20,251 nucleotides of DNA from Brevundimonas sp. UBA5866 (GCF_002432125.1 NZ_DJFS01000049.1:12226-32476); one strand, 5' to 3'; positions 1 to 8,135 are shown, counted from the first letter of the stretch. Program-made: numbers and translations. Notes: generated by a model from the letters alone, not told the origin.

Positions 1-2
1 TT

Positions 3-1214
3 AAAGCGCTTGCCAATGACACCAGCCGAATCCAGCAGGCCCCGCCTGCACCCGTCATGGCCGCGGCACCCGCCCCCGCCCCGGCCACTGCTCCCGCCGC
101 GCCCTCTGCTGCGGGCAAGGGTTTCAGGGTCGGCGATCTGACCCTGAACTTCGGCGGCTTCATCAAGACCGATGCCAAGATAAGCAACTATGGCGATGGT
201 GCCCCCGGCGCAGGCGACACCCTTCAGGACTTCTACCTGCCCGGCTCCATCCCCGTCGGCGGTCGTTCGGAAGGCACCGACACCGACTTCAGCGCCCGCC
301 AGACCCGCTTCTGGCTGACCGCGGATGGCAATGTCAGCGGGCACAAGGTCGGCGCCCGACTGGAAATGGATTTCCAGGCCCTGCCCGGAACCGGCGACCA
401 GCGCACGACAAACCCATCCACCCCCGCCCTGCGCCGCGCCTTTGTCACGATCGACAATTGGCTGGTGGGTCAGGAATGGACCACCTTCGTGAACCTGAAC
501 ACCATGCCGGAAACCGCCGACTATGTCGGTCCGGTCGAAGGCTCGCTGATCGTCCGCCAGCCGCAGGTGCGCTATACGCGCGGCCCGTTCGCCATCGCCG
601 TCGAAAATCCCGAAACCACCGTGACGCCTTTCCGCGGCGGCGCGCGCATCGTGGCCGACGACAATCTGATGCCCGATATCGTGGCCCGCTATCTGGTGAC
701 GCGCCCGTGGGGCGAGTTCCAGGTTTCGGGTCTGGTGCGACAGCTGACCTATGAGGACGTGCCGCTGAACATCGACAGCTCGGTCATGGGCTGGGGTCTG
801 TCCGCGACCGGCAAGTTCAAGGTGGGCGAACAGGACGATGTGCGTTTCGTCCTGACGGGCGGTGAAGGGATCGGCCGCTATGTCGGTCTGAACCTGTCCA
901 ATGATGCGGTTTTGGATGCCTCGGGCAAGCTGGAGGCCATCGGCGTAATCGGGGGCTATGCCGCCTATCGCCACGTCTGGGCACCGGGCTGGCGCTCGTC
1001 GCTGATTGCAGCGCACCAGTCGATCGACAACCCGACTTCACTCACCGGTCTGGGCGTAACCAAATCCGCCACCAGCGTTCGCGGGAACTTGATCTACACC
1101 CCGCTTGCAGGACTGGATGTGGGGGCCGAACTCATGTTCGGTGAGCGCAAGCTCGAGAACAATCTGTCCGGCGACATGACCCGCCTGATCCTGTTCGCAA
1201 AATACGGCTTTTAA
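3..1214 (+). CDS. DcaP-like outer-membrane porin (5' end cut off by window edge)
   Basis: This is probably a trimeric beta-barrel porin of the DcaP family, which lets small, often carboxylated, solutes cross the outer membrane. The reading frame is open to the left edge of the window, so the gene starts upstream; the ATG at 57 is probably internal. The visible N-terminal part is a Gln/Ala/Pro-rich linker, where DcaP proteins usually have a periplasmic coiled-coil segment. It is followed by the barrel start GDLTLNFGGFIKTDAKI, typical of the family. Alternating amphipathic strands run to the C-terminus, which ends in aromatic residues (FAKYGF), as expected for recognition by the outer-membrane assembly machinery. 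The gene lies 59 bases upstream of acs on the same strand, suggesting co-transcription and a possible role in acetate or short-carboxylate entry. That substrate is inferred from context only. The family call is from recognised motifs, not from a search. Confidence 0.8.
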   Translation, partial: KALANDTSRIQQAPPAPVMAAAPAPAPATAPAAPSAAGKGFRVGDLTLNFGGFIKTDAKISNYGDGAPGAGDTLQDFYLPGSIPVGGRSEGTDTDFSARQTRFWLTADGNVSGHKVGARLEMDFQALPGTGDQRTTNPSTPALRRAFVTIDNWLVGQEWTTFVNLNTMPETADYVGPVEGSLIVRQPQVRYTRGPFAIAVENPETTVTPFRGGARIVADDNLMPDIVARYLVTRPWGEFQVSGLVRQLTYEDVPLNIDSSVMGWGLSATGKFKVGEQDDVRFVLTGGEGIGRYVGLNLSNDAVLDASGKLEAIGVIGGYAAYRHVWAPGWRSSLIAAHQSIDNPTSLTGLGVTKSATSVRGNLIYTPLAGLDVGAELMFGERKLENNLSGDMTRLILFAKYGF

Positions 1215-1222
1215 GACCCGAA

Positions 1223-1246
1223 CGGCCTCGACCCAACCAGAGGCCG
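1223..1246 (+). other. Hairpin in porin-acs gap
   Basis: A perfect 7-bp inverted repeat (CGGCCTC / GAGGCCG) with a 10-base loop lies in the 59-base gap between the porin stop codon and the acs ribosome binding site. It is not followed by a T run, so it is a poor intrinsic terminator. It could protect the 3' end of the porin message or mark an RNA-processing point in a shared transcript. It may also be chance in GC-rich DNA. Confidence 0.3.
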
Positions 1247-1273
1247 ACGGGAAAACATCGGAGGAAAAATCGC

Positions 1274-3214
1274 GTGCCTGATCCGCTAATCTACCCAGTA
1301 CCCAGTGACGTCGCCGCCCGTTCGCACATGAACGCCGCGGCCTATGAAGCGGCTCGAAAGGAGGCACGCGACAATCCCGTCGCCTATTGGACCGACGTGG
1401 CCAAGCGCCTCGACTGGATGACCTTCCCGACCCGGATCAAGGACGTGTCCTTCAACAAGGATGACTTCCGCATCAAATGGTTCGAGGACGGGGTGCTGAA
1501 CGTCTCGGCCAACTGCATCGACCGCCACCTGCCCGCCCGCAGGGACGAGGTCGCCATTATCTGGGAAGGCGACGAGCCGACCGACAGCCGCCGCATCACC
1601 TATGGCGAACTGCATGATCAGGTCAGCCGCCTCGCCAATGTGCTGAAGTCCGAAGGCGTGAAGAAGGGCGACCGCGTCACCCTCTATATGCCGATGGTGC
1701 CCGAAGCGGCCTATGCCATGCTGGCCTGCGCCCGCATCGGGGCCATCCATGCGGTGATTTTTGGCGGCTTCTCGCCTGACAGCATCGCGGGCCGGATCGA
1801 GGATTGCGCCTCTACCTTTGTCATCACCGCCAATGAAGGCTGTCGCGGTGGCAAGAAGGTCCCGCTGAAGGCCAATGTGGATGCCGCCCTGCAGAAGGTA
1901 TCGGGCGTGGAAAAGGTGCTGGTCCTGCGCCACACCGACGCCGAGGTGCCGATGGTTGAAGGCCGCGACATCGACTGGAAAACCGCCGTCGATGCCGCCA
2001 GCCCCGATTGTCCGCCCGAGCCGATGAAGGCGGAAGACCCGCTGTTCATCCTCTATACCTCCGGCTCGACGGGTAAGCCCAAGGGCGTGCTTCACACCAC
2101 CGGCGGATACCTTGTCTGGGCGTCGTGGACGCACCAGCATGTGTTCGATTACCGACCGGGCGAGGTCTATTGGTGCACGGCGGATGTGGGCTGGGTCACG
2201 GGCCACTCTTACGGCGTCTATGGTCCGCTCTCGAATGCGGCCACGACCCTGATGTTCGAAGGCGTGCCGAACTATCCGACCGTGTCGCGCTGCTGGGAAG
2301 TGATCGACAAGCACAAGGTCAATGTCTTCTACACCGCGCCCACCGCCCTTCGCGCCCTGATGAAGGAAGGCGATGCGCCGGTGAAGGCCTCCAGCCGCGC
2401 CAGCCTTCGCCTGCTGGGCACGGTGGGCGAGCCGATCAACCCCGAGGCGTGGCGCTGGTACTATGAAGTGGTGGGCGACTCGAAGCTGCCCATCGTCGAT
2501 ACGTGGTGGCAGACGGAAACGGGCGGCATCCTGATCTCGCCGCTTCCCGGTGCGACGGACCTCAAGCCCGGCTCGGCGACCAAGCCGCTTCCCGGGGTCG
2601 AGCTGGAAATCGTCGATGCCGAGGGCAAGGTCCTAAGCGGCGCGACCGAGGGCAATCTGTGCATCACCGACTCTTGGCCCGGCCAGATGCGCACCGTCTA
2701 TGGCGACCACCAGCGCTTCTTCGACACCTATTTCTCGACCTATGCGGGCAAGTATTTCACCGGCGACGGCTGCCGCCGCGACGAGGACGGCTATTACTGG
2801 ATTACGGGCCGCGTCGATGATGTGATCAACGTCTCCGGCCACCGTATGGGTACCGCCGAGGTGGAAAGCGCCCTCGTCTCGCACGACGACGTGGCCGAGG
2901 CCGCCGTGGTCGGCTTCCCGCACGATATCAAGGGTCAGGGCATCTATGCCTATGTGACGCTCAACGCAGGCACCGAACCGACGGAGGAGCTTCGCAAGGC
3001 CCTCGTGGCCCACGTCCGCAACGAGATTGGCCCCATCGCCGCGCCCGACGTCATCCAATGGGCTCCCGGCCTGCCCAAGACCCGCTCGGGCAAGATCATG
3101 CGCCGCATCCTGCGCAAGATCGCCGAGAACGAGGTGGGCGCGCTGGGCGACACCTCCACCCTCGCCGATCCGTCCGTCGTGGACGATCTGGTCAAGAACC
3201 GCGCCGGAGCCTGA
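1274..3214 (+). CDS. acs: Acetyl-CoA synthetase (AMP-forming)
   Basis: A cytoplasmic enzyme of 646 residues, normal length for the family, that makes acetyl-CoA from acetate, ATP and CoA through acetyl-AMP. The start is GTG, placed 8 bases after a GGAGG ribosome binding site. Visible family motifs are the P-loop-like YTSGSTGKPKG near residue 262, TVGEPINPEAW, and DTWWQTETGG, where Trp412 aligns with the acetate-pocket Trp414 of the Salmonella enzyme. The hinge and C-terminal domain follow (ITGRVDDVINVSGHRMGTAEVE). The C-terminal motif PKTRSGKIMRR contains Lys607, equivalent to the Salmonella Lys609 that is acetylated to switch the enzyme off, so the same post-translational control is plausible. 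It follows a DcaP-like porin on the same strand and ends at a strong terminator. Confidence 0.97.
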   Translation: MPDPLIYPVPSDVAARSHMNAAAYEAARKEARDNPVAYWTDVAKRLDWMTFPTRIKDVSFNKDDFRIKWFEDGVLNVSANCIDRHLPARRDEVAIIWEGDEPTDSRRITYGELHDQVSRLANVLKSEGVKKGDRVTLYMPMVPEAAYAMLACARIGAIHAVIFGGFSPDSIAGRIEDCASTFVITANEGCRGGKKVPLKANVDAALQKVSGVEKVLVLRHTDAEVPMVEGRDIDWKTAVDAASPDCPPEPMKAEDPLFILYTSGSTGKPKGVLHTTGGYLVWASWTHQHVFDYRPGEVYWCTADVGWVTGHSYGVYGPLSNAATTLMFEGVPNYPTVSRCWEVIDKHKVNVFYTAPTALRALMKEGDAPVKASSRASLRLLGTVGEPINPEAWRWYYEVVGDSKLPIVDTWWQTETGGILISPLPGATDLKPGSATKPLPGVELEIVDAEGKVLSGATEGNLCITDSWPGQMRTVYGDHQRFFDTYFSTYAGKYFTGDGCRRDEDGYYWITGRVDDVINVSGHRMGTAEVESALVSHDDVAEAAVVGFPHDIKGQGIYAYVTLNAGTEPTEELRKALVAHVRNEIGPIAAPDVIQWAPGLPKTRSGKIMRRILRKIAENEVGALGDTSTLADPSVVDDLVKNRAGA

Positions 3215-3240
3215 CGTCCCCCGCCAGCTCCGAGACGGCA

Positions 3241-3276
3241 AAGCCCCGAACCGATCGCCAGCGGTTCGGGGCTTTT
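3241..3276 (+). terminator. Intrinsic terminator after acs
   Basis: A perfect 12-bp stem (AAGCCCCGAACC, 3241-3252, with GGTTCGGGGCTT, 3263-3274), extendable by one G-C pair, is followed by a short T run. It lies between the convergent acs and pseudouridine synthase genes. On the - strand it is followed by only a few T residues, so it may serve both genes but fits acs best. Confidence 0.9.
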
Positions 3277-3281
3277 CATAT

Positions 3282-3830
3282 TCAGCGTTCGACTTCCTTC
3301 CACTCGCCGGGGGCGAGGCCATCGAGCGACCAGTTGCCGACGCGCCAGCGCACCAGACGCAGGCACGGCAGATCGACCGCCGCGCACATACGGCGCACCT
3401 GACGGTTGCGGCCCTCGGAAATCGTCACCTTGATCCAGCAGTCCGGCACGGTCTTGCGGACACGGATCGGCGGCACGCGCTCCCACAGCTGCGGGTCGTC
3501 GATCAGCTCGACCTCGGCAGGGCGGGTCATGCCGTCTTTCAGCATCACTCCGCGACGCAGTTTTTCCAGCGCCTCTTCGGTGGCAATGCCCTCGACCTGC
3601 GCCAGATAGGTTTTCTTGGTCTTGTAGCGCGGCTCGGTAATGCGCGACTGCAACCGCCCGTCGTCGGTCAGCAGCATCAGGCCTTCGCTATCCCGATCCA
3701 GCCGCCCCGCCGGATAGACGTTCGGCACAGAGATGAATTCGGACAGGGTCCGCCGCGCGCTGCCTTCCGTTCCCTTGTCGGTAAACTGGCTCAGCACATC
3801 AAACGGCTTGTTAAACAGGATCAGGGTCAT
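3282..3830 (-). CDS. rluE: RluE-type 23S rRNA pseudouridine synthase
   Basis: This enzyme isomerises a uridine in rRNA to pseudouridine. The RsuA/RluB/RluE/RluF family is clear from AGRLDRDSEGLMLLTDDG, with catalytic Asp45, and from the C-terminal EGRNRQVRRM motif. The protein begins directly with the catalytic fold (TLILFNKPFDVLSQF) and has no N-terminal S4 RNA-binding domain, which points to RluE rather than RsuA, RluB or RluF. In E. coli RluE modifies 23S U2457; the same target here is inferred. I chose the ATG at 3830 (182 residues), which has AAGGCGG just upstream. An in-frame TTG at 3848 would add six residues but has no ribosome binding site. It stands alone, convergent with acs. Confidence 0.87.
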   Translation of the reverse strand: MTLILFNKPFDVLSQFTDKGTEGSARRTLSEFISVPNVYPAGRLDRDSEGLMLLTDDGRLQSRITEPRYKTKKTYLAQVEGIATEEALEKLRRGVMLKDGMTRPAEVELIDDPQLWERVPPIRVRKTVPDCWIKVTISEGRNRQVRRMCAAVDLPCLRLVRWRVGNWSLDGLAPGEWKEVER

Positions 3831-3950
3831 GCCGCCTTGTAGCGCCAAGGCGGGGCGGCGTCACATCTGATACTCCCCTCTGAGCCAAATCGTATCTTTT
3901 TTAACCGCTACCGATGAATATCAAGGCTCGCTGAAATTGCAGGCCAACAA

Positions 3951-4364
3951 ATGCTCGACGCTCTAATCCTGATTTGTGACGGTGTAGGCACTTCCAACAG
4001 TACCACCACAACTACAAATTCCATTCATGGGAGCTACGGCTCATTATATGGCAACTCGACTACAACGGGTGTCGTCCGAACTGCTGAAAGAATGACCGTA
4101 GAAATCCATGGTACAAGCGGAAGAGTCAGCCTTCCACCTACTATCGTGCCTCCAGTGAACCGGATGCGGGGCTCTCACTGGTGGAACATTACAGAACTAA
4201 ATGTAAGCGACACCACAATATCTGGGCGCATTCAACTCAACCCACTCAACAAGCCTAGACTTGAAATCAGCCGAGTCACGGGCGAAGTTTCCATGCGAGG
4301 CAACTTCGCCCTGAGCTTTCAAGGAAGCTGCGTTCCAGCTCCGCAGGGGCAGCGTCTATTTTAA
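3951..4364 (+). CDS. Hypothetical Ser/Thr-rich protein, low-GC gene
   Basis: A 137-residue protein of unknown function. The N-terminus has a short hydrophobic stretch (LDALILIC) that is weak as a signal peptide. A low-complexity Ser/Thr/Asn/Gly region follows (about residues 14-40), then a predicted beta-rich part containing HGTSGRVSLPPTIVPPV, WWNITELNVSDTTISGRI and LNKPRLEISRVTGEV. That second half resembles, from memory, small uncharacterised alphaproteobacterial proteins with a 'NKP-x-L-x-I-x-R-x-TG' block; I cannot confirm this. The start ATG has a minimal AGG seven bases upstream. An upstream in-frame stop at 3915 limits any extension, and no alternative ATG, GTG or TTG lies between. GC content is near 50% by eye, far below the neighbours, and codon use differs. 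It converges with mmsB, leaving only 3 bases between the two stop codons. Confidence 0.6.
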   Translation: MLDALILICDGVGTSNSTTTTTNSIHGSYGSLYGNSTTTGVVRTAERMTVEIHGTSGRVSLPPTIVPPVNRMRGSHWWNITELNVSDTTISGRIQLNPLNKPRLEISRVTGEVSMRGNFALSFQGSCVPAPQGQRLF

Positions 4365-4367
4365 CAA

Positions 4368-5255
4368 CTAGCCCTGCTTCCCTCTCAGCATCTCCAGCAT
4401 CGCGGAGAAGTCGCGCTGGCCGTTGCCGAGGTTGTTGAAGAGGGCGTAGAGGGCCTCGGCTTGGGCGGCGAGCGGTGTGGAGGCTCCGGCTTTGGCGGCG
4501 GCATCTTGGGCCAGCTTCAGGTCCTTGAGCATCATGGCGGTGGCAAAGCCGCCTTCATAGTTGCGGTTGGACGGGGCGGTCGGCACGGGGCCGGGCCACG
4601 GATAGTAGCTGGTCACGCTCCAGCACTGGCCGGACGACTTGGACGCGATCTCGAAGAAACGCTCGGGGTCGAGGCCCAGCTTTTCTGCAAGGGCGATGGC
4701 CTCGCAGGTGCCGATCATCGAAATGCCCAGCAGCATGTTGTTGCAGATCTTGGCCGCCTGACCCGCACCATGGTCGCCCGCGCGGATAGTGATGCGGCTC
4801 ATCGGCTCCAGCGCCGCCTCGACCTTTGCAAAGACCCCCTCGTCACAGCCGACCATGAAGGCCAGAGTTCCGGCCTCAGCCGCCGCCGTGCCGCCCGAAA
4901 CGGGGGCGTCGGCGAAGGTGTAGCCAGCCTCGGTCGCGAGCGCAGCCACCTTGCGAGCGGTTTCCACGTCGATAGTCGAGCAGTCCAGCAGAAGCGCCGA
5001 TTTCGGGGCCACGCCCAGAACCTGTTCGGAATAGACCTTCAACACATGCGGGCCCGCGGGCAGCATGGTGATGACCACCTCGGCGTCCTTTACGGCATCG
5101 GCAACCGAGTTCACAGGCTCGCAGCCTGCCGCCTCGGCGCGCTTCAACGCATCGGCCGACAGGTCAAAGGCGAAGACCTCGTGGCCCGCCTTGGCCTGAT
5201 TGGCAGCCATGCCGCCGCCCATATTGCCGAGGCCGATAAATGCGATCTTGGTCAT
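4368..5255 (-). CDS. mmsB: 3-hydroxyisobutyrate dehydrogenase
   Basis: This enzyme oxidises 3-hydroxyisobutyrate to methylmalonate semialdehyde with NAD+, a late step of valine breakdown. At 295 residues it has the usual family length. Visible motifs are the N-terminal Rossmann dinucleotide-binding GLGNMGGGMA (residues 8-17), the substrate-binding DAPVSGGTAAAEAGTL (116-131), and GAGQAAKICNNMLL, whose Lys169 is the catalytic lysine. The glycine at the end of the signature and the C-terminal KDLKLAQDAA segment also fit. A GGGAG ribosome binding site lies 8 bases before the ATG. It is the last gene of the five-gene valine operon, 32 bases after the hydrolase. No terminator is visible before it meets the convergent low-GC gene. 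Confidence 0.95.
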   Translation of the reverse strand: MTKIAFIGLGNMGGGMAANQAKAGHEVFAFDLSADALKRAEAAGCEPVNSVADAVKDAEVVITMLPAGPHVLKVYSEQVLGVAPKSALLLDCSTIDVETARKVAALATEAGYTFADAPVSGGTAAAEAGTLAFMVGCDEGVFAKVEAALEPMSRITIRAGDHGAGQAAKICNNMLLGISMIGTCEAIALAEKLGLDPERFFEIASKSSGQCWSVTSYYPWPGPVPTAPSNRNYEGGFATAMMLKDLKLAQDAAAKAGASTPLAAQAEALYALFNNLGNGQRDFSAMLEMLRGKQG

Positions 5256-5287
5256 GGTCGTTACTCCCTAGAGTTGGCGTCGCTTGA

Positions 5288-6352
5288 TTAAGCCAGCGGC
5301 GTCCAAGATTGGTCTTGCGGCAGAGGGGCAAACAGCGCCTCGATCATGTCGTCACTGACGCCTGCAATATCGGCAGGCTGCCAGTTGGGGGCGTTGTCCT
5401 TGTCGATGATGACGGCGCGGACGCCCTCTTGGAAATCGTGCGTGGAGACGACGCGGCCCCCCAGCGCATATTCCATCGCCATATTGTCGGCGAAGGTCGC
5501 CATCTTGGCTCCCTCGCGAATCTGGCGAAGCGATACCTTCAGCGATTGCGGCGACTTGGTTTTCAGGGTCGCCAGCTGTTTCAGCGCCCATTCCGAACCG
5601 TCGGCTTCCAGCGCGGCGAAGATTTCCTCGACCGTATCGAAGGCGAACAGTCGGTCGATAGCCTCGCGATAGGGAGCCAGCGGTGCCTCGCCCGCATCGC
5701 CCGATACGCGCTCAAGCACCGCCTTGGGATCGGACGGATTGGCCACTAGATCGGCCTTCAGCGCCTCGACCACGTCGGACGCCACATAGTGGGTATGGAT
5801 ACCCAGCGCGACCGTATCCGCCGCCTTCAAGCGCGCCCCCGTCAGTGCCAGCCACACGCCCGTCTGGCCCGGAAGTCGCGGCAGGAACCAGCCACCGCCC
5901 ACATCGGGGAACAGGCCGATGCCCGTTTCCGGCATGGCATAGGTGGTGCGCTCGGTCGCCACGCGCACAGCTGCAGGCTCGGAAATGCCCACGCCGCCGC
6001 CCATGACGATACCGTCGACAATGGCGGTGATCGGCTTAGGGTATTCGAACATCAGATGGTTCAGCTGATATTCGGTATGGAAGAAGGCCTTGGCCTCGGA
6101 GGCATCGCCCGCACCGCTTTCGGCGATCATGCGGATATCACCACCGGCGCAAAAGCCGCGCTCGCCTGCATGGTCGATCAGGACCGATGACACGGCATCA
6201 TCCGACTTCCACGCCTGCAACGCCTTGATCATCGCCTCGCACATGGCGCGGTTCAGCGCATGGATCGCCTTGGGGCGATTCAGGGTGATGCGGCCAACGC
6301 CAGATTCAACGCGGGTAATGACTTCGGCTTCGGACAAGGTGTTCTCCCGCAT
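5288..6352 (-). CDS. 3-hydroxyisobutyryl-CoA hydrolase
   Basis: An enoyl-CoA hydratase/isomerase-superfamily thioesterase that releases CoA from 3-hydroxyisobutyryl-CoA, feeding mmsB. The 354-residue length and the C-terminal region after the crotonase core match the HIBCH group rather than simple hydratases. Motifs are GERGFCAGGDIRM (oxyanion-hole region), VMGGGVGIS, and MPETGIGLFPDVGGG, with Glu142 and Asp150 in the positions of the HIBCH catalytic acids. The ATG at 6352 lies 2 bases after the stop of the upstream membrane-protein gene but has no visible ribosome binding site. An in-frame TTG at 6337 (sixth codon) is preceded by GGGAG at good spacing and could be the real start, giving 349 residues. 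Neighbouring mmsA, acyl-CoA dehydrogenase and mmsB support the valine role. Confidence 0.93.
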   Translation of the reverse strand: MRENTLSEAEVITRVESGVGRITLNRPKAIHALNRAMCEAMIKALQAWKSDDAVSSVLIDHAGERGFCAGGDIRMIAESGAGDASEAKAFFHTEYQLNHLMFEYPKPITAIVDGIVMGGGVGISEPAAVRVATERTTYAMPETGIGLFPDVGGGWFLPRLPGQTGVWLALTGARLKAADTVALGIHTHYVASDVVEALKADLVANPSDPKAVLERVSGDAGEAPLAPYREAIDRLFAFDTVEEIFAALEADGSEWALKQLATLKTKSPQSLKVSLRQIREGAKMATFADNMAMEYALGGRVVSTHDFQEGVRAVIIDKDNAPNWQPADIAGVSDDMIEALFAPLPQDQSWTPLA

Positions 6353-6354
6353 AC

Positions 6355-6900
6355 TCAGGACGGATTGCTAGTGACAAATGACAGATTACCACGCTCGATC
6401 AGGGTCAGTTCGATCAGCGATTCAATCTGACGGGCGCGCCAATTGTTGGAATAATAGACAGCCAACGAGGCCAGCATTGTGAAGAAGAAAAGCACGAACC
6501 CGATACTGCCGAGCTTGAGCACTTCCTTCACATAGGCCGGCGAAAGCTGCAGGCCCGCGAGAAACAGCGACAACGGACCCGAGACATAGATCAGAGCCGC
6601 CATCTTCCAGATGGAGTCGTTGCGACGCGCATTGAGATCAGCCAGTGCCTTTAGGCGAAGCAGTTCGCTATCGCTGTGACCCGCCAAAATCTGTTGCCCC
6701 TCGACCGCCATCGGCATGGCCTTGAGCGTTGAGACCACATCGACCGAGTAAATCCCCCAGCCGGACTTGGACCGCGTCAGGTGGCCAACCATCCGTTTGA
6801 AGGTAAAAATCCTGGCCAAGGCACTCCATGTCTCCCAGAGCTGTGCATTGGGATCGGCGGTGGCGGCGTCGATTGAGGCCGAAATAGGCTGTGCGGTCAT
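6355..6900 (-). CDS. Two-helix membrane protein of unknown function in valine operon
   Basis: A 181-residue protein I do not recognise. The first ~95 residues are polar and soluble-looking. Two hydrophobic segments follow, at about 98-119 (WKMAALIYVSGPLSLFLAGL) and 131-151 (GSIGFVLFFFTMLASLAVYY), separated by a short charged loop, and then a polar tail of ~30 residues rich in Glu, Leu and Ile. This suggests a helical-hairpin inner-membrane anchor. A GGGGGAGG stretch about 10 bases upstream of the ATG could be the ribosome binding site. It lies 95 bases after the acyl-CoA dehydrogenase and its stop is 2 bases before the hydrolase ATG, so the two are probably translationally coupled. No valine-pathway step is known to need such a protein. 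Electron transfer, transport and anchoring of the enzymes are guesses only. Confidence 0.8.
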   Translation of the reverse strand: MTAQPISASIDAATADPNAQLWETWSALARIFTFKRMVGHLTRSKSGWGIYSVDVVSTLKAMPMAVEGQQILAGHSDSELLRLKALADLNARRNDSIWKMAALIYVSGPLSLFLAGLQLSPAYVKEVLKLGSIGFVLFFFTMLASLAVYYSNNWRARQIESLIELTLIERGNLSFVTSNPS

Positions 6901-6995
6901 GGTTACTGTGCCTCCCCCGTGGCAGCGTCCGGTCCGGACGACACAACCCTATCTGGAGCCAGAAAACCAGAAGTGCCCCACCGGACCGTCATGAC

Positions 6996-8135
6996 TTAAG
7001 CTTTGGCCAGTTCCCGCGAGACGATGACGCGCATGATCTCGTTGGTGCCTTCGAGGATGCGGTGGACGCGCAGGTCGCGCACGATGCGCTCCAGCGGATA
7101 GTCCTTCAGATAGCCATACCCGCCGTGCAGTTGCAGGGCGTCATCGGCGATCTGGAAACCGGCGTCCGTGGCAAACCGCTTGGCCATGGCGCACCATTTG
7201 GTCTTTTCGGGATGCTGCGTGTCGATAGCCCATGCGCCACGACGCACCATCAGGCGGGCGGCCTCAAGGTCCGTCGCCATGTCGGCCAGCTTGAACTGGG
7301 TGTTCTGGAAACTGCCGATCGGCTTGCCGAACTGTTTGCGGCCTTCGACGTATTCTTGCGCCGTCTGCAAAGCGAGGCGTGCCCCGCCCAGCGAGCAGGC
7401 GGCGATGTTCAGGCGACCACCGTCGAGGCCTGCCATGGCGTATTTGAAACCGTCGCCCTCGGTACCGATCAGGTTGGCGGCCGGCACGCGGCAGTTGTCG
7501 AAAACGACCTCTGCGGTCGGCTGGGCATTCCAGCCCATCTTCTTTTCATTGGCCCCGAAGGACAGGCCTTCCGTGCCGTTTTCAACAACGATGGCCGAGA
7601 TGCCCTTTGCACCCTCTTCGCCGGTGCGAACCATGACGACGTAAATGTCGGAGGCACCTGCGCCAGAGATGAAGGCCTTGGAGCCGTTCAGGACATAGTG
7701 GTCGCCGTCACGCACAGCCGTGGTGCGAAGAGCAGCCGCGTCCGAACCGGAACCCGGCTCGGTCAGGCAGTAGCTGGCGATTTTGTCCATCGACACCAGC
7801 GACGGAACGAGGCGCATCCGAAGTTCAGCAGAGCCGAACTTGTCGATCATCCACGAGGCCATGTTGTGGATCGAGATGAAGGCCGCCGTCGCCACGTCGC
7901 CGCGCGACAGCTCTTCAAAGATCACCGCAGCCTCAACGCGGCCAAGACCCATGCCACCGTGTTCCTCGCCGACATAGATCCCGGCAAAGCCCATTTCGGC
8001 GGCTTGTTTCAGCACGTCGCGGGGGAAGTGTTTGTCTTCGTCCCACTTTGCCGAGTTCGGTAGCAGTTCCGCCTCGGCAAAGGTGCGGGCCGCATCCTCG
8101 ATGGCCCGCTGGTCTTCGGTCAGTTGAAAGTCCAT
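6996..8135 (-). CDS. Acyl-CoA dehydrogenase, isobutyryl-CoA type
   Basis: A 379-residue FAD flavoprotein of the acyl-CoA dehydrogenase family. In this operon it most likely oxidises isobutyryl-CoA to methacrylyl-CoA, passing electrons to electron-transferring flavoprotein. Family signatures are CLTEPGSGSDAAAL (first signature, FAD/substrate contact) and QLHGGYGYLKDYPLERI followed by ILEGTNEIMR. Glu362 in EGTNE occupies the position of the catalytic base in isobutyryl-CoA and short-chain dehydrogenases; isovaleryl-CoA dehydrogenase has its base elsewhere. The ATG lies 14 bases after the mmsA stop, with AAGGCGGG upstream. Substrate assignment depends mainly on the neighbours; a short branched-chain or butyryl-CoA specificity cannot be excluded from sequence alone. 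Confidence 0.93.
   Translation of the reverse strand: MDFQLTEDQRAIEDAARTFAEAELLPNSAKWDEDKHFPRDVLKQAAEMGFAGIYVGEEHGGMGLGRVEAAVIFEELSRGDVATAAFISIHNMASWMIDKFGSAELRMRLVPSLVSMDKIASYCLTEPGSGSDAAALRTTAVRDGDHYVLNGSKAFISGAGASDIYVVMVRTGEEGAKGISAIVVENGTEGLSFGANEKKMGWNAQPTAEVVFDNCRVPAANLIGTEGDGFKYAMAGLDGGRLNIAACSLGGARLALQTAQEYVEGRKQFGKPIGSFQNTQFKLADMATDLEAARLMVRRGAWAIDTQHPEKTKWCAMAKRFATDAGFQIADDALQLHGGYGYLKDYPLERIVRDLRVHRILEGTNEIMRVIVSRELAKA

Noticed and set aside
1286..2314. A 342-codon open frame antisense to acs
   Set aside because: Low-complexity antisense composition, no start signal, and full overlap with an unmistakable acs gene.
3951..4364. The low-GC region as an insertion sequence or phage remnant
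   Set aside because: No terminal inverted repeats, target duplication, transposase or integrase motif is visible.
6930..6988. Inverted repeat CGGTCCGG / CCGGACCG between acyl-CoA dehydrogenase and membrane-protein genes
   Set aside because: The arms are only 8 bp with a 43-base loop and no T run, so it is neither a convincing terminator nor an operator.
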